Shown: positions 8,345-15,832 of the stretch, in pieces | Layout: every line of letters starts with the position of its first letter | Numbering within the stretch: position 1 is the stretch's first letter | Assembly (NCBI RefSeq): GCF_015645445.1 | Contig: NZ_JADOGI010000013.1 | Span: 22,217-86,216, forward strand | Direction: 5' to 3' | Source: Nonomuraea cypriaca | Lineage (GTDB): Bacteria; Actinomycetota; Actinomycetes; Streptosporangiales; Streptosporangiaceae | Length of the DNA stretch: 64,000 nt | Notes under the pieces: model-generated | Database searches by the model: none | What the model was told of the DNA's origin: nothing | Seen by the model: only the letters and a program-made list of their open reading frames with translations | Position numbers and translations under genes: made by a program

Positions 8345-8830
8345 CTACCCCGTCGAGACGCAGGGGCGCTCCCGCAACTCCTTGACGTAGTCGTCGGGGG
8401 CGCCCGCCCGCTCGGCCGCCTCGGCCAGGCTGCCCAGGTAGCGGGCCGACGGCAGGCCGCCCTCGTAGCCGTCGAGCACGTAGAACCACGCCACGACCTC
8501 GCCCTCCAGGGTCTGCACCCGCAGCCGAACCTTGTGGTACGCCCCCCGCACCGCGCCCTCCCACTGGTCGAGCGAGGTCTCCTCCCAGTCGGGCACGTCG
8601 TAGAGCACGACGAACACGTGGTCGTCAGGCTCCTCCACGATGGTGGCGAGCGCGCCTTCCCAGGCCGGGTCGTGCCCGCCGAAGGTCAGCCGCCAGCCGG
8701 GCAGCCAGCCGACACCCCAGATCGGCGAGTGCGGGGCGCGCATGGCCATCTGCTCCGGATCCATGTTGGAGCCATAAGCGGCATAGAGCCTGAGGTCATT
8801 CGGCTTCCCCGAATCCGAAAGCCACGCCAC
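8345..8830 (-). CDS. Gamma-glutamylcyclotransferase-like protein
   Basis: 161 residues, GTG start at 8830 with AGGGG 6 bases upstream. The signature LYAAYGSNMDPEQM of the GGCT/AIG2 fold stands at residues 15-28, followed by GVGWLPGWRLTFGG, LATIVEEPDDHVFVVLYDV and YVLDGYEGGLPSARYLG, the last being where the catalytic Glu of the fold sits. It closely resembles what I remember of the protein encoded beside lpdA in Mycobacterium (Rv3304). Cyclotransferases release 5-oxoproline from gamma-glutamyl compounds, but activity of this subgroup is not established. It is divergent from lpdA and convergent with the transporter. Confidence 0.82.
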   Translation of the reverse strand: MAWLSDSGKPNDLRLYAAYGSNMDPEQMAMRAPHSPIWGVGWLPGWRLTFGGHDPAWEGALATIVEEPDDHVFVVLYDVPDWEETSLDQWEGAVRGAYHKVRLRVQTLEGEVVAWFYVLDGYEGGLPSARYLGSLAEAAERAGAPDDYVKELRERPCVSTG

Positions 8831-9015
8831 GATCCACCCCTCTCACCGGGTGCCGCTCGTCATCCAGCTACCCGCGCCATCCTGCCACGCTGGGCCGCCG
8901 GCTCGGTTCATCAGGTTCCGGGGAAACGACGTGTCCTTCTCACCTGCTGTTTTTGATCAAGCTGGTCATCGGGGCGGTTGCAGCTTCGCTCGGCTCGTGC
9001 GGGACAATGGGTTAC

Positions 9016-10404
9016 GTGACGACGATCGTGATCATCGGTGGCGGACCCGGCGGCTACGAGGCGGCGCTGGTGGCCGCCCAGCTAGGCGCGCAGGTCACGA
9101 TGGTCGAGCAGGACGGTCCCGGGGGCGCCTGTGTCCTCACCGACTGCGTGCCGTCCAAGACGCTGATCGCGACCTCGGTCCGCAAGCAGGCGCTGCTCGA
9201 CGCGGCGTCGCTGGGCGTGTCGTTCTCCGGCGGGCCAGACGGTGACGCGGGTGTGGTCGGGGTCGATCTGCCGCTGGTCAACAAGCGGGTGAAGGAGCTG
9301 GCCCAGGCCCAGTCCGCGGACATCGCCACCCGGGTCGAGGCCGAGGGCGTCGAGATCATCAGGGCGCGCGGGCGGCTGGTGGATCCGCAGGTGGTGCGGG
9401 CGGGCGACCGCACACTCAGGGCCGACGTCGTCATCGTGGCCACCGGCGCGACGCCGCGCGTGCTGCGCGGGGCCGAGCCCGACGGCGAGCGCATACTCAA
9501 CTGGCGCCAGCTCTACGACCTGGACGAGCTGCCCGAGCACCTGATCGTCGTCGGTTCCGGCGTGACGGGCGCGGAGTTCGCCGGCGCCTACCGCTCGCTC
9601 GGGTCCGAGGTCACGCTGGTGTCCAGCCGCGACAGGATGATGCCCAACGAGGACGCCGACGGCGCCGAGGTGCTCGAAGAGGTCTACCGCCGCCGCGGGA
9701 TGAACGTCATGGGCCGCTCGCGCGCCGCCTCCGTCAAGCGCACGCGGGACGGCGTGGTCGTGACCCTGGAGGACGGCCGCACGGCGGAGGGCTCGCACGC
9801 GCTGATGACGGTCGGCATGATGCCCAACACCACCGGCATCGGTCTGGAGGAGGCCGGGATCCAGCTCGACCAGGGGGGTTTCGTCAAGGTCGACAAGGTC
9901 TCCCGCACGTCCGCGCCCGGCGTCTACGCGGCCGGCGACTGCACGGGGGTGCTCATGCTGGCCTCGGTGGCGGCCATGCAGGGCCGCATCGCCGTCTGGC
10001 ACGCGCTCGGGGAGGCCGTCCAGCCGCTCCGGCTGGCCACGGTGGCCTCCAACATCTTCACCGACCCGGAGATCGCCGCCGTGGGCGTCGCCCAGCGGGC
10101 CATCGAGGCGGGCGAGATCGAGGCCAACGTGGTCAAGCTGCCGCTGGCCACCAACGCGCGGGCCAAGATGCAGGGCTTCAACGACGGTTTCGTCAAGTTG
10201 TTCTGCCGACCGCACACCGGGATCGTGCTGGGCGGCGTGGTGGTGGCGTCGCGCGCGTCCGAGCTGATCCTGGCGGTTTCTGTGGCCGTCCAGCAGCGGC
10301 TCACGGTCGACCAGCTCGCGCACACGTTCGCCGTCTACCCGTCGCTGTCCGGCTCCATCACGGAGGCCGCCCGCCGGCTCATGCAGCCCGGCGTGTCGAT
10401 CTGA
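9016..10404 (+). CDS. lpdA: LpdA-type NAD(P)H-quinone dehydrogenase / disulfide reductase family flavoprotein
   Basis: 462 residues from GTG 9016 (MTTIVIIGGGPGGYEAAL); ATG 9007 three codons earlier is possible. It has the FAD dinucleotide fold at the N-terminus, the redox segment GGACVLTDCVPSKTLI, the NAD(P) fold LIVVGSGVTGAEFAGAYRSL, the second FAD motif GVYAAGDCTGVLMLASVAA and a dimer interface ending VYPSLSGSITEAARRLM. It resembles mycobacterial LpdA (Rv3303c), a quinone-reducing relative of dihydrolipoamide dehydrogenase. Both cysteines of the CX4C pair are present, but the C-terminal His-Glu dyad of true lipoamide dehydrogenases is replaced (Tyr before the Pro). A hairpin terminator follows the stop. 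No pyruvate or 2-oxoglutarate dehydrogenase gene is near. Confidence 0.9.
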   Translation: MTTIVIIGGGPGGYEAALVAAQLGAQVTMVEQDGPGGACVLTDCVPSKTLIATSVRKQALLDAASLGVSFSGGPDGDAGVVGVDLPLVNKRVKELAQAQSADIATRVEAEGVEIIRARGRLVDPQVVRAGDRTLRADVVIVATGATPRVLRGAEPDGERILNWRQLYDLDELPEHLIVVGSGVTGAEFAGAYRSLGSEVTLVSSRDRMMPNEDADGAEVLEEVYRRRGMNVMGRSRAASVKRTRDGVVVTLEDGRTAEGSHALMTVGMMPNTTGIGLEEAGIQLDQGGFVKVDKVSRTSAPGVYAAGDCTGVLMLASVAAMQGRIAVWHALGEAVQPLRLATVASNIFTDPEIAAVGVAQRAIEAGEIEANVVKLPLATNARAKMQGFNDGFVKLFCRPHTGIVLGGVVVASRASELILAVSVAVQQRLTVDQLAHTFAVYPSLSGSITEAARRLMQPGVSI

Positions 10405-10417
10405 TCTTCTCCCTCTC

Positions 10418-10449
10418 GGGGCCCCCACACGGCGTGGCGGGCCCTTTTT
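10418..10449 (+). terminator. Intrinsic terminator after lpdA
   Basis: GGGCCCCCAC at 10419-10428 pairs with GTGGCGGGCCC at 10434-10444 with one bulged base, followed by TTTTT. It is the clearest U-tailed terminator on the plus strand of the window. Confidence 0.85.
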
Positions 10450-10474
10450 CGTGTCCGGGCGCGGGTGCGGGACG

Positions 10475-10508
10475 TTGACGTTTGTTGGTATGGACAGCAA
10501 ACTAACTC
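10475..10508 (+). promoter_or_regulatory. Promoter with operator (site 1 of the TTGGT-N6-ACCAAAC family) before the GH31 operon
   Basis: TTGACG (10475-10480) is a good -35 box. The operator TTGGT-N6-AGCAAAC spans 10485-10502 and would sit between -35 and a weak -10 (CAAACT). The same element with the same 6-base spacing occurs at 20062-20079 and 27240-27257. The left arm extends to GTTTG, giving an imperfect palindrome. I infer binding by the ROK protein encoded at 27453. Confidence 0.65.
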
Positions 10509-10541
10509 ACTGAGTTTGCGCAGCCGTCCGAAGGAGTGTCC

Positions 10542-12827
10542 ATGCCCTATCGCCCCCCGCTGGTCGCGCACGAGTACTTCGTCGCCGACCCGCCCGAGCT
10601 GCCGGTTCGCGCACGAGGTGAGGGTGGACCGTCGGCGCTGACCACGGCCGAGCTGGTCGCGGCGGACGGCGCAGAGGTGCTGCTCAAGGCGGTCACCACA
10701 GCCGAGGAGACGCTGGTCGTCCAGGTCGGCGTGGCGGGCGAGGGCGTCATCCGGGTACGGCTGTCTGAGGACGTGAACGCCAGGCCGCGCTCCGAGAGGG
10801 CCATCTCGCTGGTGACCCCCGGCACGTATCCGGGGGCGCGTGCCGGGATCGCGCCGGGGGAGCCGATCGTGATCGACGCCGGGTCGCTGAGGGCGGAGAT
10901 CAGCCTGGCGCCCTGGCATCTGCGGTTCACCGACGCGTCCGGCGCCACGCTGGTCGAGCAGGATCGCGGGCACACCGACATCAGCGGCAGGCTGCGTACC
11001 CTGCCGTTCGGGCGGTCCGCGTCCGGGGGCGCCCCCGTCGCCTACCACGAGAGCTTCGCCGCCGCCCCCGACGAGGCGTTCGCCGGGTTCGGCGAGTCCT
11101 TCACCCGGCTGGACAAGCGCGGGCAGCGGCCGGTCATGTGGAACTTCGACGCCTTCGGCGCCGAGTCGCAGCGGGCGTACAAGAACATCCCCCTGTACGT
11201 GTCCAGCAAGGGGTACGGCGTGCTTGTCGACAGCGGCGCGCCCACGGAGTTCGACGTGTGCCAGTCCACGCACAGCGTCGTGCAGATCCTGGTGCCCGAC
11301 GACGTGATGGACTACTACGTGCTCGCCGGGCCGACGCCGTCCGAGGTGCTGGACCGTTACGACCTGCTGACCAGCCGGCCCGCGCTGCCGCCGAAGTGGG
11401 CGTTCGGGACCTGGATCTCCTCCGGGTTCTGCGTGGACAGCCAGGAACGGGTGCTGGCCAGGGCGCGGACGATCAGGGAACGCGGCATTCCGTGCGACGT
11501 GCTGCACCTGGACACGTACTGGCAGACCGACGGGCACTGGTCGGACCTGCGGTGGGACCCGGTGAACTTCCCCGACCCGGAAGGCATGCTGGCCGAGCTG
11601 GAGGGGATGGGGTTCAAGGTCTGTCTGTGGATGAATCCCTATATTTCCCACTTAAGCCCGACATTCGAGCAGGGCGCTAAAGCCGGATATTTCCTGAAAA
11701 ACCAGGATGGGGAGGCGTACGTCGCCGACTGCTGGCACGGGTCGTTCCCCCGCTGCGGCATCGTCGACTTCACCAACCCGGCGGCGCTGGCCTGGTTCCA
11801 GGACCTGCTGCGCGGACTGCTGCGGCAGGGCGTCGCCGCCTTCAAGACCGACTTCGCCGAGGGCGTGCCGAGCGACGCGGTGGCGTTCAACGGCATGTCC
11901 GGCGCCGACCTGCACAACGTCTACACCCTGCTGTTCAACGACGCGGTCGCCGCCGTCACCCGCGAGGTCCACGGTCACGACCTGGTGTGGGCGCGGTCGT
12001 CGTACCTCGGGGGGCAGCGGCACAGCGCCCAGTGGAGCGGCGACACCTACACCAGCTACGCCGCCATGGGCAGCACGATCAGGGGCGGGCTCGCGCACGG
12101 CCTGTCCGGCGTGCCGTTCTGGAGCCATGACGCGGGCGGCTTCACCGGCCGGCCCTCCGACGACCTGTACGTGCGCTGGACCCAGTTCGGCGCGCTGTCT
12201 CCGCTGCTGCGCCTGCACGGCACGACCACCCGCGAGCCGTGGGAGTTCCCCGCCGTCGAGGAGCCGGCCGTCGAGGCGTTGAAGCTGCGTTACCGCCTGA
12301 TGCCGTACATCTACTCGGCCGCCGTCGAGGCGGCGCGCACCGGCGCGCCGATGATGCGGGCGCTGTGCGTCGGCTACCCGGACGACCCGGTGGCCTGGCA
12401 GGCCGACCTGCAGTATCTGCTCGGCCGCGACCTGCTCGTGGCCCCGATGACGGCCCCCGAGGGCGTCCGCCAGGTGTACCTGCCGCGCGGTGAGTGGGTC
12501 GACTACTGGACGGGCGAGGTGCTCACGGGCTCCCGCTACGTGCGGGTCGCCAAGCCGCTCGACCAGATCCCCCTCTTCGTCCGCCATGGCGCGCTCATCC
12601 CGGTCACCGAGCCCGGCGATACGGTCGACGTGCCGGCGGAGATCACCCTCGTCGCCTTCGGGGGCGGCGACGGCACGGCCGAAATCCACGACGCGGACGG
12701 CGTGACGGTCGCCGTCGCCACCAGGGACGGCGACGTGCTGCGTGTCGCCGTCACCGGCCCGAAGCGCGTCACCGGGGTCGAGCTCGCCCCGGTGGCCGGC
12801 GCCCCCGCGCGGGCCGTCATCTCGTAA
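10542..12827 (+). CDS. Alpha-xylosidase, glycoside hydrolase family 31 (YicI type)
   Basis: 761 residues. ATG 10542 is chosen because AAGGAG ends 5 bases before it; GTG 10536 overlaps that site. No signal peptide is seen, so the enzyme is cytoplasmic. The order is N-terminal beta-sandwich, (beta/alpha)8 barrel and C-terminal sandwiches. The nucleophile is Asp about 437 in AFKTDFAEGVP and the acid/base is Asp about 501 in WSGDTYTSY; the residues around HLDTYWQ and CGIVDFTNP are typical of the YicI/XylS alpha-xylosidase branch. It removes alpha-1,6-xylose from imported xyloglucan oligosaccharides or isoprimeverose. It is the first gene of an operon with an ABC importer and a secreted GH3, behind operator site 1. 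An alpha-glucosidase role is less likely given the GH74 neighbour. Confidence 0.92.
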   Translation: MPYRPPLVAHEYFVADPPELPVRARGEGGPSALTTAELVAADGAEVLLKAVTTAEETLVVQVGVAGEGVIRVRLSEDVNARPRSERAISLVTPGTYPGARAGIAPGEPIVIDAGSLRAEISLAPWHLRFTDASGATLVEQDRGHTDISGRLRTLPFGRSASGGAPVAYHESFAAAPDEAFAGFGESFTRLDKRGQRPVMWNFDAFGAESQRAYKNIPLYVSSKGYGVLVDSGAPTEFDVCQSTHSVVQILVPDDVMDYYVLAGPTPSEVLDRYDLLTSRPALPPKWAFGTWISSGFCVDSQERVLARARTIRERGIPCDVLHLDTYWQTDGHWSDLRWDPVNFPDPEGMLAELEGMGFKVCLWMNPYISHLSPTFEQGAKAGYFLKNQDGEAYVADCWHGSFPRCGIVDFTNPAALAWFQDLLRGLLRQGVAAFKTDFAEGVPSDAVAFNGMSGADLHNVYTLLFNDAVAAVTREVHGHDLVWARSSYLGGQRHSAQWSGDTYTSYAAMGSTIRGGLAHGLSGVPFWSHDAGGFTGRPSDDLYVRWTQFGALSPLLRLHGTTTREPWEFPAVEEPAVEALKLRYRLMPYIYSAAVEAARTGAPMMRALCVGYPDDPVAWQADLQYLLGRDLLVAPMTAPEGVRQVYLPRGEWVDYWTGEVLTGSRYVRVAKPLDQIPLFVRHGALIPVTEPGDTVDVPAEITLVAFGGGDGTAEIHDADGVTVAVATRDGDVLRVAVTGPKRVTGVELAPVAGAPARAVIS

Positions 12828-12844
12828 CACTCCCTGGAGGGATC

Positions 12845-14143
12845 ATGGTGAAGTTGAGAGGCGCGGCGGTGCTGGCCGCCGTCGCGCTGGCCCTGTCGGC
12901 CTGCGGCTCCGGCGCGGACAGCCCCGCCGACAGCGGGCAGCCGCGCGTGCTGAAGCTGTGGCACTACGAAACGGCCGACAGCGCCATGGGCAAGGCGTGG
13001 GCCGAGGCGATCAAGAAGTTCGAGGCGTCGCACCCGAACGTGACCGTCGCGTTCGAGGAGAAGGGCTTCGAGCAGATCCAGAAGACGGCGAGCATGGTGC
13101 TCAACTCCGACGAGGCGCCCGACCTCATGGAGTACAACAAGGGCAACGCCACCGCCGGGCTGCTGTCCAAGCAGGGTCTGCTCACCGACCTGACGGAGGA
13201 GGCCACCCAGCGCGGCTGGGACAAGCTGCTGCCCGGCGGCCTGCAGACCACCGCCAAATATGACGACCGGGGCGTCATGGGCACCGGCAACTGGTACGGC
13301 ATCCCGAACTACGGCGAGTTCGTCATGGTCTATTACAACAAGGACCTGTTCGACAAGCATGGCGTCAAGGTGCCGACGACCTTCGAGGAGTTCACGGCCG
13401 GGCTGGACACGTTCGTCAAGGCCGGGGTGACGCCGATCGCGAACGCCGGCGCCGAATACCCGGCCCAGCAGATCTTCTACCAGCTCGCGCTGACCAAGGC
13501 GCAGAAGCCGTGGCTCGAGGCGTTCCAGTCCTACAAAGGCAAGGTGGACTTCCGCGGTCCCGAGTTCACCTACGGCGCCGACACGTTCGCCGACTGGGTG
13601 AAGAAGGGCTACATCGCCAAGAACTCGGCCGGGCTCGGGGCTGAGGACATGGGCGTGGCGTTCATGAACGGCGACTTCCCCGTCATGATCAGCGGGAGCT
13701 GGTGGTACGGCCGGATCGCCTCGACGGTCAAGGACTTCGAGTGGGGCCACTTCCTGTTCCCCGGTGCCACCATGTCGCCGGGTTCGAGCGGCAACGTCTG
13801 GGTCGTGCCGGAGAAGTCGGAGAACAAGGACCTGGCCTACGACTTCATCGACATCACTATGAGCAAGGACATCCAGAACCTGCTCGGCAACTCCGGCGGC
13901 GTCCCCGTGGCCGCCGACCCGGCCGCGATCACCGACGCGAAGAGCAAGGAGCTCATCGAGACGTTCAACAAGCTCACGACGTCGGACGGGCTGGCGTTCT
14001 ACCCCGACTGGCCCGCGCCCGGCTACTACGACGTGCTGGTCGCCGGGGTCCAGAACCTCATCAACGGCAGCAAGACCTCCGCCGAGGTGCTGGACGAGAT
14101 CGCGAGCCCGTACGAGGACAACCTTGCCGACATCGGTAACTAG
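12845..14143 (+). CDS. Sugar ABC transporter substrate-binding lipoprotein
   Basis: 432 residues, ATG 12845 with TGGAGGG upstream, 17 bases after the GH31 stop. The signal peptide ends in the lipobox LSAC (VALALSACGSG), so the mature protein is a membrane-anchored lipoprotein. Family 1 binding-protein features include VLKLWHYETADSAMGKAWAE, then FEEKGFEQIQ, and GTGNWYGIPNYGEFVMVYYN. It captures an oligosaccharide for the two permeases that follow. Neither importer in this locus has its own ATPase; in actinomycetes a shared MsiK-type ATPase serves such CUT1 systems (established for Streptomyces, inferred here). Xyloglucan oligosaccharides are the likely ligand from context. Confidence 0.92.
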   Translation: MVKLRGAAVLAAVALALSACGSGADSPADSGQPRVLKLWHYETADSAMGKAWAEAIKKFEASHPNVTVAFEEKGFEQIQKTASMVLNSDEAPDLMEYNKGNATAGLLSKQGLLTDLTEEATQRGWDKLLPGGLQTTAKYDDRGVMGTGNWYGIPNYGEFVMVYYNKDLFDKHGVKVPTTFEEFTAGLDTFVKAGVTPIANAGAEYPAQQIFYQLALTKAQKPWLEAFQSYKGKVDFRGPEFTYGADTFADWVKKGYIAKNSAGLGAEDMGVAFMNGDFPVMISGSWWYGRIASTVKDFEWGHFLFPGATMSPGSSGNVWVVPEKSENKDLAYDFIDITMSKDIQNLLGNSGGVPVAADPAAITDAKSKELIETFNKLTTSDGLAFYPDWPAPGYYDVLVAGVQNLINGSKTSAEVLDEIASPYEDNLADIGN

Positions 14144-14147
14144 CTCC

Positions 14148-15002
14148 ATGAGGAAGGGGTACTGGCTCTACCTGATCCCCAGCCTGCTGCTGTTCACCGG
14201 CGTCATCGTGGTGCCGTTCCTGATGAACGTGGGCGCCAGCTTCACCCGCTGGTCGGGGGTGGGCACGCCCAGGTGGATCGGGCTCGACAACTACGCGCGG
14301 CTGCTGGGGGACGAGCGGTTCTGGGAGTCGTTCCAGCACAACGTGGCCCTGATCGTGGCCATGGCGATCGTGCCGACCGCGATCGGCCTCGTGCTGGCCG
14401 CCGCGTTGTTCGACTACATCGGCAGGCGGTTCGGGCCGCGTACGGCGTCGGCGTTGCGGGCGATGTACTACCTGCCGCAGGTGCTGCCGGTGGCGGTGGC
14501 CGGCGTGGTGTGGGGCTGGCTGCTGCACCCGTCGTACGGCGCGATCAACCAGGCTCTCGGGCTGGAGCTCGACTGGCTGGGCGATCCCGACCTGGCGCTG
14601 GCCACGGTCATGGCGGTCATGGTGTGGTTCCAGCTCGGCTACCCGGTGGTGATCTTCATGGCCGGGTTGCAGCGCGTGGACCCGGCCTACCACGAGGCGG
14701 CCGAGATCGACGGGGCCTCGTGGTGGCGCAGGTTCTGGCACATCACGATCCCGCAGATCCGCCCGGAGATCTTCGTGGTGCTGCTGACGTGCACGATCGC
14801 CGCGCTGAAGGTGTTCGGGCCGATCTTCGTGCTGACGCGCGGCGGGCCGGGGAACGCGACGATGGTGCCGTCGTACTTCTCGTACCTGAACTTCTTCCAG
14901 AAGAGCAACGTCGGGTACGGCTCCGCGATCGCCACGGTCCTCGCGCTGATCATCATCGTGGTGACGTTCCTGTTCCTGCGGGTCCAGGAGCGTGCGGAAT
15001 GA
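14148..15002 (+). CDS. Sugar ABC transporter permease (MalF-like)
   Basis: 284 residues, ATG 14148 four bases after the binding-protein stop. Six membrane segments are seen, starting YLIPSLLLFTGVIVVPFLM. The cytoplasmic EAA loop that contacts the ATPase reads EAAEIDGASWWRRFWHITIP, a good CUT1 match. It pairs with the next gene, which starts inside this gene's stop codon (ATGA). It forms the channel of the importer fed by the upstream lipoprotein. Confidence 0.92.
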   Translation: MRKGYWLYLIPSLLLFTGVIVVPFLMNVGASFTRWSGVGTPRWIGLDNYARLLGDERFWESFQHNVALIVAMAIVPTAIGLVLAAALFDYIGRRFGPRTASALRAMYYLPQVLPVAVAGVVWGWLLHPSYGAINQALGLELDWLGDPDLALATVMAVMVWFQLGYPVVIFMAGLQRVDPAYHEAAEIDGASWWRRFWHITIPQIRPEIFVVLLTCTIAALKVFGPIFVLTRGGPGNATMVPSYFSYLNFFQKSNVGYGSAIATVLALIIIVVTFLFLRVQERAE

Positions 15003-15820
15003 GGGGGCCTGGGCGGTGGGCGGTGCTGTTCGCGCTGGTCGTGCTGGCGGTCGTGATGGTGGTGCCGTTCGTGATCGTGGCGCTCAACGCGGTCAAGTCG
15101 CCCGCCGAGTACAGCACGCAGGGCCCGCTGAGCCTGCCCGACGGGCTCTACCTCCAGGGGATCGTCGACTTCTGGAACCGGGTCGCGTTCGGCACGAAGC
15201 TCTGGAACAGCTTCCTGATCAGCGCGTCCGTGGCGGTGCTCGCCGTCGTGCTGTCGGTGCTCAACGCGTACGCGCTGGGCATCGGCCGGGTGCGCGGCCG
15301 GTTGTCGATCCTGGTGTTGTTCCTGGTGGCCAACACGCTGCCGCAGGAGGCGCTGGCGTACCCGCTCTACTACCTGGCCAAGGCCGTCGGCCTGTACGAC
15401 ACGCAGCTCGCGGTGATCATCGTGATGACGGTGATCCAGGCGGCGTTCGGGACGTACCTGCTGAGCGCGGTCCTGGGCCAGTTCCCGAAGGAGATCCTGG
15501 AGGCGGCGGCGATCGACGGCGCGGGGCGGTGGCGGTCGCTGTGGCGCATCGTGGTGCCGATCAGCCGGCCCACACTGAACGTCCTGCTGATCTTCTTCTT
15601 CATCTGGACCTGGAACGAGTTCTTCCTGCCGCTGATCTTCCTGATCTCCAACGACACCCAGACGGTGCCCGTAGCGCTGGCCGTCCTGCAGGGCGAGAAG
15701 TACATGGACGCCACCATGTCCAGCGCCTCGGCCCTGCTCGGCATCGTGCCGGCGGTCGCCTTCTTCCTGATCTTCCAACGCACGCTGACCCGGGGTGTGA
15801 CGGTCGGCGCCATCAAGTGA
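14999..15820 (+). CDS. Sugar ABC transporter permease (MalG-like)
   Basis: 273 residues. The ATG at 14999 overlaps the previous TGA. Membrane helices begin WAVLFALVVLAVVMVVPFV. The EAA loop is EAAAIDGAGRWRSLWRIVVP and the protein ends with the typical RGVTVGAIK tail of the second CUT1 permease. Translational coupling indicates a 1:1 partner of the preceding permease. The GH3 gene follows after 12 bases. Confidence 0.92.
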   Translation: MRGPGRWAVLFALVVLAVVMVVPFVIVALNAVKSPAEYSTQGPLSLPDGLYLQGIVDFWNRVAFGTKLWNSFLISASVAVLAVVLSVLNAYALGIGRVRGRLSILVLFLVANTLPQEALAYPLYYLAKAVGLYDTQLAVIIVMTVIQAAFGTYLLSAVLGQFPKEILEAAAIDGAGRWRSLWRIVVPISRPTLNVLLIFFFIWTWNEFFLPLIFLISNDTQTVPVALAVLQGEKYMDATMSSASALLGIVPAVAFFLIFQRTLTRGVTVGAIK

Positions 15821-15832
15821 TGGAGAACCTTC

